Assembly (NCBI GenBank): GCA_016490735.1 | Contig: JAEMWC010000611.1 | Span: 251,001 to 315,000 of the forward strand | Direction of reading: 5' to 3' | Source: Pachyseris speciosa | Taxonomy: Eukaryota > Cnidaria > Anthozoa > Scleractinia > Pachyseridae | Length of the DNA stretch: 64,000 nucleotides | Notes under the pieces: generated by a model | The model's input: only the letters and a program-made list of their open reading frames with translations | What the model was told of the DNA's origin: nothing | The model's database searches: none | Shown: positions 21,742-33,460 of the stretch, in pieces | How the letters are laid out: each line of letters opens with the position of its first letter | How positions within the stretch are numbered: position 1 is the first letter of the stretch | Translations under genes and position numbers: made by a program

Positions 21742-21745
21742 ATTT

Positions 21746-21872
21746 TGGATAGCCCAAATAAACTTTAGCTTAAACACAACAGCCATGTTCATTTTTGTTC
21801 GACCTCGTGCTACTAAAAACACGCGCGCGCTCATGGGAAACCTAACCCAGAAAACCGAAAGTGACCGCTCCA
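21746..21872 (-). repeat. BEL 5' LTR
   Basis: 127 bp, ending at the right target-site duplication aacct (21873-21877). See the 3' LTR for the comparison. Confidence 0.9.
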
Positions 21873-22402
21873 AACCTCTTTCATCTTTGTTCCGTATTAT
21901 TTAACTGGGCCGCCGGATTAAACAAAAATATTTACAAGTATAAATTCTACTCGGAAGAGAACAGCTACGACCACTTACAACGTTGTTATACAACCGTGCA
22001 TAACTGCTGCCTGTTTGCCCCAGATAGAGTGGCATTTGAGACTTTAAGGAAGAATCGGGTTTAGCACAATCTCCTGCTGTTTCAGACTAGAAAATAAAAC
22101 GACGTGGATATGGTCTGTTGTTCCCCAACTTTGGGAAGTTGCATAAGATGTGAAGCGTATGCATACAGTTGAAGGGAAATTATTTTGGCTATGAACTAAT
22201 GATATGAAAGTCAAATATTTGAACAGGGAATTCAAGAATGAAGACGTGAGTGATCGTTGCAGTTATGAACGCTACTTAAGCAGTGGCGGAAACATCTTCC
22301 TTCTTTTATCTGCAGTTCAAATATATGATTTAAATACGTTCATAGTCACTTATTCATCACTCGCGGGCTTATTACGGACCAACAAAATGACCAGCTCCCA
22401 GT

Positions 22403-22476
22403 TTTCTTGTTGGCTTAGTTGGTAGAGCACTGCACCGGTATCGCAGAGGCCATGGGTTCGACTCCCGTAGAAGCCT
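22403..22476 (+). repeat. tRNA-like SINE head (S1), array copy
   Basis: Contains ggcttagttggtagagc (A box), ctgca-ccggtat-cgcag (anticodon arm, GGT at the anticodon position) and gggttcgactccc (B box), but the acceptor (ttcttgt against agaagcc) does not pair fully. The tail runs ttttctttttcagccctttttatt. The same segment is repeated at 23786-23859 and once in each of units 1-8, from which a truncated relative (gatt tcccgt fusion) marks each unit start. Confidence 0.6.
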
Positions 22477-23182
22477 GATTTTCTTTTTCAGCCCTTTTTA
22501 TTACATAATGCTAAAGCAGTGTTCATAACTGCCGAAATTATTTTGCTTGCTATCTCTTAAGACATCAGCATATACGACAGCACTGCACGGGGATAGCACG
22601 ATTTTTGCATGCTCAGATTGTTTTAGCTCAATGACTGAACTTGAATAAGAACTGCATGAACAAAACTTTAACTGTTCAGATCCGCTCTCATGAGTCTGAA
22701 ATCGACAAAGGAAACACTGATTAACAACGTTCATTGCCGTGTTCTTTTTTTAGTGTTTCTGTTTCTTTCCTCTTAAGGAGACTAATTATATAATGGTCTC
22801 AGCCATGCCTGGTTCATCTGTACCTATTCCCTAATAACCCAAAATCCACTAATACTTTCCTATTGCGTAATAAGCCCTTGGACGCATATTTGGCATGCTT
22901 TCAACTAGTTTTCCTCGTTTTAGGTAAGATACAAGAATTGTTCTATACACACCTTGCCTTCCTTTGGGCGAGGCTGTCGACGTCTTTTTAAGTGTGGCAA
23001 TGGGTTCTTGAAAACAAGTTAAAAGAATAAGAAAACGAACAACTGAGTGCTTCAACCTGATTTGCCAGTGATGAAATATGGACTTGGACGTTTTTAACAC
23101 TATTTTCCTGGGCTTTTGTAACGTTGTTTTCTCTTTCCTTAGCCTGCGGGCGAGCTGTCTTAAGAAATTTACGTCACTCGCA

Positions 23183-24260
23183 GCCGTACTTCCCCGTTTC
23201 CCCAGTCATAATGTCTCATAATAGGCTAGTTTCGAATTGTGGTGGAACAAAAGAGCAGAGTCGAGGTTCAAGGGAATAATTTGCATTTTCTTTTGTCAAA
23301 CACAAAGGAAAATGCAAATTATTCCCCTGAAACTCGACTTGGTTCTCTTGTTCTCCCACAATTCGTTGTTTGACAACCGTGCATAACTGCTGCCTGTTTG
23401 TCCCAGAGAGGGTGGCATTTGAGGCTGTAAGGAAGAATCGGGTTTAGCACAATCTCCTGCTGTTTCAGACTAGAAAACAAAACGACGTGCATATGGTCTG
23501 TTGTTCCCCAACTTTGGGAAGTTGCATAAGATGTGAAGCGTATGCATACAGTTGAAGGGAAATTATTTTGGCTATGAACTAATGATATGAAAGTCAAATA
23601 TTTGAACAGGGAATTCAAGAATGAAGACGTGAGTGATCGTTGCAGTTATGAACGCTACTTAAGCAGTGGCGGAAACATCTTCCTTCTTTTATCTGCAGTT
23701 CAAATATATGATTTAAATACGTTCATAGTCACTTATTCATCACTCGCGGGCTTATTACGGACCAACAAAATGACCAGCTCCCAGTTTTCTTGTTGGCTTA
23801 GTTGGTAGAGCACTGCACCGGTATCGCAGAGGCCATGGGTTCGACTCCCGTAGAAGCCTGATTTTCTTTTTCAGCCCTTTTTATTACATAATGCTAAAGC
23901 AGTGTTCATAACTGCCGAAATTATTTTGCTTGCTATCTCTTAAGACATCAGCATATACGACAGCACTGCACGGGGATAGCACGATTTTTGCATGCTCAGA
24001 TTGTTTTAGCTCAATGACTGAACTTGAATAAGAACTGCATGAACAAAACTTTAACTGTTCAGATCCGCTCTCATGAGTCTGAAATCGACAAAGGAAACAC
24101 TGATTAACAACGTTCATTGCCGTGTTCTTTTTTTAGTGTTTCTGTTTCTTTCCTCTTAAGGAGACTAATTATATAATGGTCTCAGCCATGCCTGGTTCAT
24201 CTGTACCTATTCCCTAATCACCCAAAATCCACTAATACTTTCCTATTGCGTAATAAGCCC
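23183..24260. repeat. Partial duplicate of the founder middle segment
   Basis: Begins with gtacttccccgtttcccc, which also occurs at 14718, fused to the end of the previous block with a 2-bp overlap (gt). It contains a hairpin copy from about 23219, then a deletion (cacaattcg fused to ttgtttgacaaccgtg at about 23365), then the same sequence as 22000-23180 at high identity. Shows that unequal exchange began inside the founder. Confidence 0.7.
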
Positions 24261-24638
24261 TTGGAAGCGTATTTGGCATGCTTTCAACTAGTTTTCCTCG
24301 TTTTAGGTAAGATACAAGAATTGTTCTATACACACCTTGCCTTCCTTTGGGCGAGGCTGTCGACGTCTCTTAAAGTCTGACATTGGGGTCTTGAAGACAA
24401 TTTAAATGAATAAGAAAACGAACAAATGAGTGCTTCAACCTTATTTGCCAGTGATGGAATCTGGACTTGGACGTTTTTAACGCTATATTCCTGGGCTTTT
24501 GTAACGTTGTTTTCTCTTTCCTTAGCCTGCGGGCGAGCTTTCTTAAGAGATTTACGTCACTCGCGCCCGTCTTAAATCATGGGTGATAATCCAACTTAAA
24601 GCTTGCTCAAAGGCAACTCTTTCCTGAGCCAATCGAGC

Positions 24639-24682
24639 GGGAAGGGGAAGGGAGAAGTGAGGGAGGGAAAGGAGGGTTGGGG
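24639..24682 (+). repeat. G-rich quadruplex-capable tract, recurring per unit
   Basis: Runs gggaaggggaagggagaagtg followed by gggagggaaaggagggttgggg. The second half contains four G-runs of at least three with loops of 1, 6 and 2, the classical quadruplex pattern. It recurs in every unit, for example 28526-28569. A separate poly-G run of 11-18 bases follows about 900 bp later in each unit (for example 25630-25646). Confidence 0.6.
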
Positions 24683-25698
24683 CTTGACTTCTCTTAACGT
24701 GTTTGCAATTTAAGAGGCCTTTCAGTGTTAACAACAATAACAATGAATATGTGAATGATCATAGCAGTTCAAATATACGATTATCATATATTCATTCTCA
24801 CAACAATAACAATGACAATTCTTGGTTTTCAGTTGCGCTGGTAAAAAAATAAAGTCATTAACCATTGAATAGATAAAGTCAAGAAATTGAGATATTGTTG
24901 AAGATTCATAAATAAATAAATAAATAAATAAATAAATAGATAAATAAAACACAAAAGTCTCAGGGCTGTGTGATATCCCGTACTCGACTTATTTGGTAAA
25001 AAGTACCACTCAAAATTATAGAGTTTAGCATGGGCACGCCATCTTGTTGTCCCTCTGAGGGACACCAAGATCGCGGCCGGAAACGAGTGAAAGCAAATGT
25101 TTTTTTTTTTAATGACTTAAGCTATTTCAGAGGCTTTCTTCTCTCTGTTGAGCTTTCAAACATACACATGGACGCTTTTCTTGCCATGTTGGCTTTTCCA
25201 ACCTCACAAACACAAGGTGAATCAATGTTTTCATGTATGTTGCATGCTTGTGAGCAGAGATCTTTACGTCACGCACTGTGAAAAAGTCTAAAATTCAAAC
25301 TGCTCTCTTTTCAAAACAAAGCAACCTACCGAGCTGAGAACATGGAAGCAGATACATTTCTAAAATTCTTTTACGTGATCAAGATAAAAATACAAATGTC
25401 TTTTTACTTTTGAATGATAGGTGTTTTTTATGACGTAACGTGGAAACCAAGAGAAAAAAAGGTCTGAAAAAAACAATAAAACAAAGCAAAAACTGGGCAA
25501 GGTGGCTAGACTACAAAATTTCAAAGAACTGTTAGTCATTTTAAGAAATACCGTAAAAGCTCTATTTTTGGCTTAGTTAATTTTAGGCCTCATTAACGGG
25601 GAGCTTATTAGAGAGAGAGAAAGAGAGGTGGGGGGGGGGGGGGGGTGGTGGGATCTTTCAAATCTTAAACACGCCTTTAAAATAGCTTTTGTACAAAA

Positions 25699-28600
25699 TT
25701 TATCATCTCGCAAAGAACCAACAAAATGTTAGCTTAGTTGGTCGAGTACTGCACCGGTATCGATTCCCGTACAAAGCTGAATATTTTTCAGGCTTTCTTT
25801 TCACTGCAGCTTAAGTAGTGTTCATAACTGCAATGACCATTTACATATTCATTATTCTTTACTGGTCTTTTGGCTTGGCAATTCTGTTAAGCAATAGTCC
25901 CTTTTCATAATAGCGCTTGACAGATCTATCCGGCTTTGATATCAATGATAAATAGCCTTATAAGCCTCGTTAGCATGTGCAACATGTAATAGAAGTTTTG
26001 CGTAAAAGTGTGGTGAGTAAGGCTAATTAACGTACGTACAAAAGAATAATCAAAATCATCCGCCCTTAAGAAAAAGGTCTAAAGTTGGCAATTTATTATT
26101 ACATGTTCAGGCTAGTTTCGAATTGTGGTGGAACAAAAGAGCAGAGTCGACGTTCAGGAGAATAATTTGCATTTTCTTTTGTCAAACACAAAGGAAAATG
26201 CAAATTATTCCCCTGAAACTCGACTTGGTTCTCTTGTTCTCCCACAATTTGAAACTAGCCTATTATTGTTCTATTTCAATATAAGTAAGTATTAATTAAA
26301 ATTTAAGTTGTCTTGTTTCATTATTTCAGGACTCTCCTAATTGGGTAAGAAGACTAAGTAAACCAGGCAGTTTGATGACATGGGAGAGAGAAAAAAGGAC
26401 TGAAACTTTGGTTTGGGGTCAAACCTCTTTCATCTTTGTTCCGCATTATTTAACTGGGCCGCCGGATTAAACAAAAATAGTTACAAGTATAAATTCTACT
26501 CGGAAGAGAACGGCTACATGTTCGATTCTTCTATTTTATTATTAATTACGATACGACCACTTACAACGTTGTTAGACAACCGTGCATAACCGCTGCCTGT
26601 TTGTCCCAGAGAGTATGGCATTTGAGGCTTTAAGGAAGAATCTGGTTTAGCACAATCTCCTGCTGTTTCAGACTAGAGAAAGAAACGACATGGATATGGT
26701 CTGTTGTTCCCCAACTTTGGGAAGTTGCATAAGATGCATAAGTTGCATAAGAAGAAAAAGGTCTACAGTTGGCAATTTATTATTACATGTTCAGGCTAGT
26801 TTCGAATTGTGGTGGAACAAAAGAGCAGAGTCGACGTTCAGGAGAATAATTTGCATTTTCTTTTGTCAAACACAAAGGAAAATGCAAATTATTCCCCTGA
26901 AACTCGACTTGGTTCTCTTGTTCTCCCACAATTTGAAACTAGCCTATTATTGTTCTATTTCAATATAAGTAAGTATTAATTAAAATTTAAGTTGTCTTGT
27001 TTCATTATTTCAGGACTCTCCTAATTGGGTAAGAAGACTAAGTAAACCAGGCAGTTTGATGACATGGGAGAGAGAAAAAAGGACTGAAACTTTGGTTTGG
27101 GGTCAAACCTCTTTCATCTTTGTTCCGCATTATTTAACTGGGCCGCCGGATTAAACAAAAATAGTTACAAGTATAAATTCTACTCGGAAGAGAACGGCTA
27201 CATGTTCGATTCTTCTATTTTATTATTAATTACGATACGACCACTTACAACGTTGTTAGACAACCGTGCATAACCGCTGCCTGTTTGTCCCAGAGAGTAT
27301 GGCATTTGAGGCTTTAAGGAAGAATCTGGTTTAGCACAATCTCCTGCTGTTTCAGACTAGAGAAAGAAACGACATGGATATGGTCTGTTGTTCCCCAACT
27401 TTGGGAAGTTGCATAAGATGTGAAGCGTATGCATACAGTTGAAGGGAAATTATTTTGGCTATGAACTAATGATATGAAAGTCAAATATTTGAACAGGGAA
27501 TTCAAGAATGAAGACGTGAGTGATCGTCGCCGTTATGAACGCTACTTAAGCAGTGGCGGAAACATCTTCCTTCTTTTATCTGCAGTTCAAATATATGATT
27601 CTCATATGTTCATAGTCACTTATTCATCACTCGCGGGCTTATTACGGACCAACAAAATGACCAGCTCCCAGTTTTCTTGTTGGCTTAGTTGGTAGAGCAC
27701 TGCACCGGTATCGCAGAGGCCATGGGTTCGACTCCCATAGAAGCCTGATTTTCTTTTTCAGCCCTTTTTATTACATACTGCTAAAGCAGTGTTCATAACT
27801 GCCGAAATTATTTTGCTTGCTATCTCTTAGGACATCAGCATATACAATAGCACTACACGGGGATAGCACGATTTTTGCATGCTCAGATTGTTTTAGCTCA
27901 ATGATTGAACTTGAATAAGAACTGCATGAACAAAACTTTAACTGTTCAGAGCCGCTCTCATGAGTCTTGGATCGACAAAGGAAACACTGATTAACAACGT
28001 TCATTGCCTTGTGCTTTTTTGGTGTTTCTGTTTCTTTCCTTTTAAGGAGACTAATTATATAATGGTCTCAGCCATGCCTGGTTCATCTGTACCTATTCCT
28101 AATCACCCAAAATCCACTAATACTTTCCTATTGCGTAATAAGCCCTTGGAAGCGTATTTGGCATGCTTTCAACTAGTTTTCCTCGTTTTAGGTAAGATAC
28201 AAGAATTGTTCTATACACACCTTGCCTTCCTTTGGGCGAGGCTGTCGACGTCTCTTAAAGTCTGACATTGGGGTCTTGAAGACAATTTAAATGAATAAGA
28301 AAACGAACAAATGAGTGCTTCAACCTTATTTGCCAGTGATGGAATCTGGACTTGGACGTTTTTAACGCTATATTCCTGGGCTTTTGTAACGTTGTTTTCT
28401 CTTTCCTTAGCCTGCGGGCGAGCTTTCTTAAGAGATTTACGTCACTCGCGCCCGTCTTAAATCATGGGTGATAATCCAACTTAAAGCTTGCTCAAAGGCA
28501 ACTCTTTCCTGAGCCAATCGAGCGGGAAGGGGAAGGGAGAAGTGAGGGAGGGAAAGGAGGGTTGGGGCTTGACTTCTCTTAACGTGTTTGCAATTTAAGA

Positions 28601-29578
28601 GGCCTTTCAGTGTTAACAACAATAACAATGAATATGTGAATGATCATAGCAGTTCAAATATACGATTATCATATATTCATTCTCACAACAATAACAATGA
28701 CAATTCTTGGTTTTCAGTTGCGCTGGTAAAAAAATAAAGTCATTAACCATTGAATAGATAAAGTCAAGAAATTGAGATATTGTTGAAGATTCATAAATAA
28801 ATAAATAAATAAATAAATAAATAGATAAATAAAACACAAAAGTCTCAGGGCTGTGTGATATCCCGTACTCGACTTATTTGGTAAAAAGTACCACTCAAAA
28901 TTATAGAGTTTAGCATGGGCACGCCATCTTGTTGTCCCTCTGAGGGACACCAAGATCGCGGCCGGAAACGAGTGAAAGCAAATGTTTTTTTTTTTTAATG
29001 ACTTAAGCTATTTCAGAGGCTTTCTTCTCTCTGTTGAGCTTTCAAACATACACATGGACGCTTTTCTTGCCATGTTGGCTTTTCCAACCTCACAAACACA
29101 AGGTGAATCAATGTTTTCATGTATGTTGCATGCTTGTGAGCAGAGATCTTTACGTCACGCACTGTGAAAAAGTCTAAAATTCAAACTGCTCTCTTTTCAA
29201 AACAAAGCAACCTACCGAGCTGAGAACATGGAAGCAGATACATTTCTAAAATTCTTTTACGTGATCAAGATAAAAATACAAATGTCTTTTTACTTTTGAA
29301 TGATAGGTGTTTTTTATGACGTAACGTGGAAACCAAGAGAAAAAAAGGTCTGAAAAAAAACAATAAAACAAAGCAAAAACTGGGCAAGGTGGCTAGACTA
29401 CAAAATTTCAAAGAACTGTTAGTCATTTTAAGAAATACCGTAAAAGCTCTATTTTTGGCTTAGTTAATTTTAGGCCTCATTAACGGGGAGCTTATTAGAG
29501 AGAGAGAAAGAGAGGTGGGGGGGGGGGGTGGGTTCTTTCAAATCTTAAACACGCCTTTAAAATAGCTTTTGTACAAAA
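25699..29578. repeat. Array unit 1 (3880 bp, two sub-repeats)
   Basis: Bounded by the seam gtacaaaa/tttatcatctcgc. Blocks in order: truncated SINE, 684-bp sub-repeats starting at 26076 and 26760, common region with the tRNA-like segment at 27673-27746, G-rich tract (about 28526), (ATAA)n at about 28795-28832, and a poly-G run at 29517. Hairpins start at 26109 and 26793. The cgtcgccg and actcccatagaag variants distinguish it and all later units from the founder. Confidence 0.85.
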
Positions 29579-32500
29579 TTTATCATCTCGCAAAGAACCA
29601 ACAAAATGTTAGCTTAGTTGGTCGAGTACTGCACCGGTATCGATTCCCGTACAAAGCTGAATATTTTTCAGGCTTTCTTTTCACTGCAGCTTAAGTAGTG
29701 TTCATAACTGCAATGACCATTTACATATTCATTATTCTTTACTGGTCTTTTGGCTTGGCAATTCTGTTAAGCAATAGTCCCTTTTCATAATAGCGCCTGA
29801 CAGATCTATCCGGCTTTGATATCAATGATAAATAGCCTTACAAGCCTCGTTAGCATGTGCAACATGTAATAGAAGTTTTGCGTAAAAGTGTGGTGAGTAA
29901 GGCTAATTAACGTACGTACAAAAGAATAATCAAAATCATCCGCCCTTAAGAAAAAGGTCTAAGTTGGCAATTTATTATTACATGTTCAGGCTAGTTTCGA
30001 ATTGTGGTGGAACAAAAGAGCTGAGTCGACGTTCAGGAGAATAATTTGCATTTTCTTTTGTCAAACACAAAGGAAAATGCAAATTATTCCCCTGAAACTC
30101 GACTTGGTTCTCTTGTTCTCCCACAATTTGAAACTAGCCTATTATTGTTCTATTTCAATATAAGTAAGTATTAATTAAAATTTAAGTTGTCTTGTTTCAT
30201 TATTTCAGGACTCTCCTAATTGGGTAAGAAGACTAAGTAAACCAGGCAGTTTGATGACATGGGAGAGAGAAAAAAGGACTGAAACTTTGGTTTGGGGTCA
30301 AACCTCTTTCATCTTTGTTCCGCATTATTTAACTGGGCCGCCGGATTAAACAAAAATAGTTACAAGTATAAATTCTACTCGGAAGAGAACGGCTACATGT
30401 TCGATTCTTCTATTTTATTATTAATTACGATACGACCACTTACAACGTTGTTAGACAACCGTGCATAACCGCTGCCTGTTTGTCCCAGAGAGTATGGCAT
30501 TTGAGGCTTTAAGGAAGAATCTGGTTTAGCACAATCTCCTGCTGTTTCAGACTAGAGAAAGAAACGACATGGATATGGTCTGTTGTTCCCCAACTTTGGG
30601 AAGTTGCATAAGATGCATAAGTTGCATAAGAAGAAAAAGGTCTACAGTTGGCAATTTATTATTACATGTTCAGGCTAGTTTCGAATTGTGGTGGAACAAA
30701 AGAGCAGAGTCGACGTTCAGGAGAATAATTTGCATTTTCTTTTGTCAAACACAAAGGAAAATGCAAATTATTCCCCTGAAACTCGACTTGGTTCTCTTGT
30801 TCTCCCACAATTTGAAACTAGCCTATTATTGTTCTATTTCAATATAAGTAAGTATTAATTAAAATTTAAGTTGTCTTGTTTCATTATTTCAGGACTCTCC
30901 TAATTGGGTAAGAAGACTAAGTAAACCAGGCAGTTTGATGACATGGGAGAGAGAAAAAAGGACTGAAACTTTGGTTTGGGGTCAAACCTCTTTCATCTTT
31001 GTTCCGCATTATTTAACTGGGCCGCCGGATTAAACAAAAATAGTTACAAGTATAAATTCTACTCGGAAGAGAACGGCTACATGTTCGATTCTTCTATTTT
31101 ATTATTAATTACGATACGACCACTTACAACGTTGTTAGACAACCGTGCATAACCGCTGCCTGTTTGTCCCAGAGAGTATGGCATTTGAGGCTTTAAGGAA
31201 GAATCTGGTTTAGCACAATCTCCTGCTGTTTCAGACTAGAGAAAGAAACGACATGGATATGGTCTGTTGTTCCCCAACTTTGGGAAGTTGCATAAGATGT
31301 GAAGCGTATGCATACAGTTGAAGGGAAATTATTTTGGCTATGAACTAATGATATGAAAGTCAAATATTTGAACAGGGAATTCAAGAATGAAGACGTGAGT
31401 GATCGTCGCCGTTATGAACGCTACTTAAGCAGTGGCGGAAACATCTTCCTTCTTTTATCTGCAGTTCAAATATATGATTCTCATATGTTCATAGTCACTT
31501 ATTCATCACTCGCGGGCTTATTACGGACCAACAAAATGACCAGCTCCCAGTTTTCTTGTTGGCTTAGTTGGTAGAGCACTGCACCGGTATCGCAGAGGCC
31601 ATGGGTTCGACTCCCATAGAAGCCTGATTTTCTTTTTCAGCCCTTTTTATTACATACTGCTAAAGCAGTGTTCATAACTGCCGAAATTATTTTGCTTGCT
31701 ATCTCTTAGGACATCAGCATATACAATAGCACTACACGGGGATAGCACGATTTTTGCATGCTCAGATTGTTTTAGCTCAATGATTGAACTTGAATAAGAA
31801 CTGCATGAACAAAACTTTAACTGTTCAGAGCCGCTCTCATGAGTCTTGGATCGACAAAGGAAACACTGATTAACAACGTTCATTGCCTTGTGCTTTTTTG
31901 GTGTTTCTGTTTCTTTCCTTTTAAGGAGACTAATTATATAATGGTCTCAGCCATGCCTGGTTCATCTGTACCTATTCCTAATCACCCAAAATCCACTAAT
32001 ACTTTCCTATTGCGTAATAAGCCCTTGGAAGCGTATTTGGCATGCTTTCAACTAGTTTTCCTCGTTTTAGGTAAGATACAAGAATTGTTCTATACACACC
32101 TTGCCTTCCTTTGGGCGAGGCTGTCGACGTCTCTTAAAGTCTGACATTGGGGTCTTGAAGACAATTTAAATGAATAAGAAAACGAACAAATGAGTGCTTC
32201 AACCTTATTTGCCAGTGATGGAATCTGGACTTGGACGTTTTTAACGCTATATTCCTGGGCTTTTGTAACGTTGTTTTCTCTTTCCTTAGCCTGCGGGCGA
32301 GCTTTCTTAAGAGATTTACGTCACTCGCGCCCGTCTTAAATCATGGGTGATAATCCAACTTAAAGCTTGCTCAAAGGCAACTCTTTCCTGAGCCAATCGA
32401 GCGGGAAGGGGAAGGGAGAAGTGAGGGAGGGAAAGGAGGGTTGGGGCTTGACTTCTCTTAACGTGTTTGCAATTTAAGAGGCCTTTCAGTGTTAACAACA

Positions 32501-33460
32501 ATAACAATGAATATGTGAATGATCATAGCAGTTCAAATATACGATTATCATATATTCATTCTCACAACAATAACAATGACAATTCTTGGTTTTCAGTTGC
32601 GCTGGTAAAAAAATAAAGTCATTAACCATTGAATAGATAAAGTCAAGAAATTGAGATATTGTTGAAGATTCATAAATAAATAAATAAATAAATAAATAAA
32701 TAGATAAATAAAACACAAAAGTCTCAGGGCTGTGTGATATCCCGTACTCGACTTATTTGGTAAAAAGTACCACTCAAAATTATAGAGTTTAGCATGGGCA
32801 CGCCATCTTGTTGTCCCTCTGAGGGACACCAAGATCGCGGCCGGAAACGAGTGAAAGCAAATGTTTTTTTTTTTTAATGACTTAAGCTATTTCAGAGGCT
32901 TTCTTCTCTCTGTTGAGCTTTCAAACATACACATGGACGCTTTTCTTGCCATGTTGGCTTTTCCAACCTCACAAACACAAGGTGAATCAATGTTTTCATG
33001 TATGTTGCATGCTTGTGAGCAGAGATCTTTACGTCACGCACTGTGAAAAAGTCTAAAATTCAAACTGCTCTCTTTTCAAAACAAAGCAACCTACCGAGCT
33101 GAGAACATGGAAGCAGATACATTTCTAAAATTCTTTTACGTGATCAAGATAAAAATACAAATGTCTTTTTACTTTTGAATGATAGGTGTTTTTTATGACG
33201 TAACGTGGAAACCAAGAGAAAAAAAGGTCTGAAAAAAAAACAATAAAACAAAGCAAAAACTGGGCAAGGTGGCTAGACTACAAAATTTCAAAGAACTGTT
33301 AGTCATTTTAAGAAATACCGTAAAAGCTCTATTTTTGGCTTAGTTAATTTTAGGCCTCATTAACGGGGAGCTTATTAGAGAGAGAGAAAGAGAGGTGGGG
33401 GGGGGGGTGGTGGGATCTTTCAAATCTTAAACACGCCTTTAAAATAGCTTTTGTACAAAA
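29579..33460. repeat. Array unit 2 (3882 bp, two sub-repeats)
   Basis: Same block order as unit 1 and nearly identical to it. Sub-repeats start near 29955 and 30639, hairpins at 29988 and 30672, tRNA-like segment at 31552-31625. The first hairpin has gagctgag in place of gagcagag. Confidence 0.85.

Larger units (their letters stand above)
15067..21872 (-). mobile_element. BEL/Pao LTR retrotransposon, near full length
   Basis: A 6806-bp element on the minus strand. Both ends follow the TG...CA rule (5' TGGAGCGG, 3' CTATCCA on the element strand) with a 5-bp target duplication, the size typical of BEL/Pao. Order on the element strand: 5' LTR, primer-binding site, gag (coiled coil, then CCHC knuckle), aspartic protease, reverse transcriptase, RNase H, integrase, polypurine tract, 3' LTR. 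The gag-pol reading is interrupted in at least four places (about 20230, 19219, 18793 and 18775). The LTRs are unusually short (127 and 145 bp) and almost identical, so insertion is recent relative to the decay of the neighbours. It sits inside the founder copy of the array only. Confidence 0.93.
13641..25698. repeat. Founder copy (copy 0) of the nested tandem array
   Basis: This segment has the same order of blocks as the 3.88-kb units to its right but retains older features: AAT/ACT microsatellites (13830-14225), an extra 165 bp between the 684-bp sub-repeat start and its hairpin (about 14597-14756), and a BEL element (15067-21872). It begins at tttatc (13641), where unit homology starts. 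It contains an internal tandem duplication: after cgtcactcgc at about 23182 the sequence jumps back to the equivalent of 14718 (gtacttccccg) and then repeats the middle of the unit. A deletion at about 23365 removes the segment that carries the BEL in the first part. From about 24260 on, the sequence is nearly identical to the later units. Confidence 0.75.

Noticed and set aside
27673..27746. Functional tRNA gene in each array unit
   Set aside because: A and B boxes are present but the acceptor stem does not pair fully. It is best explained as a SINE head copied with the unit.
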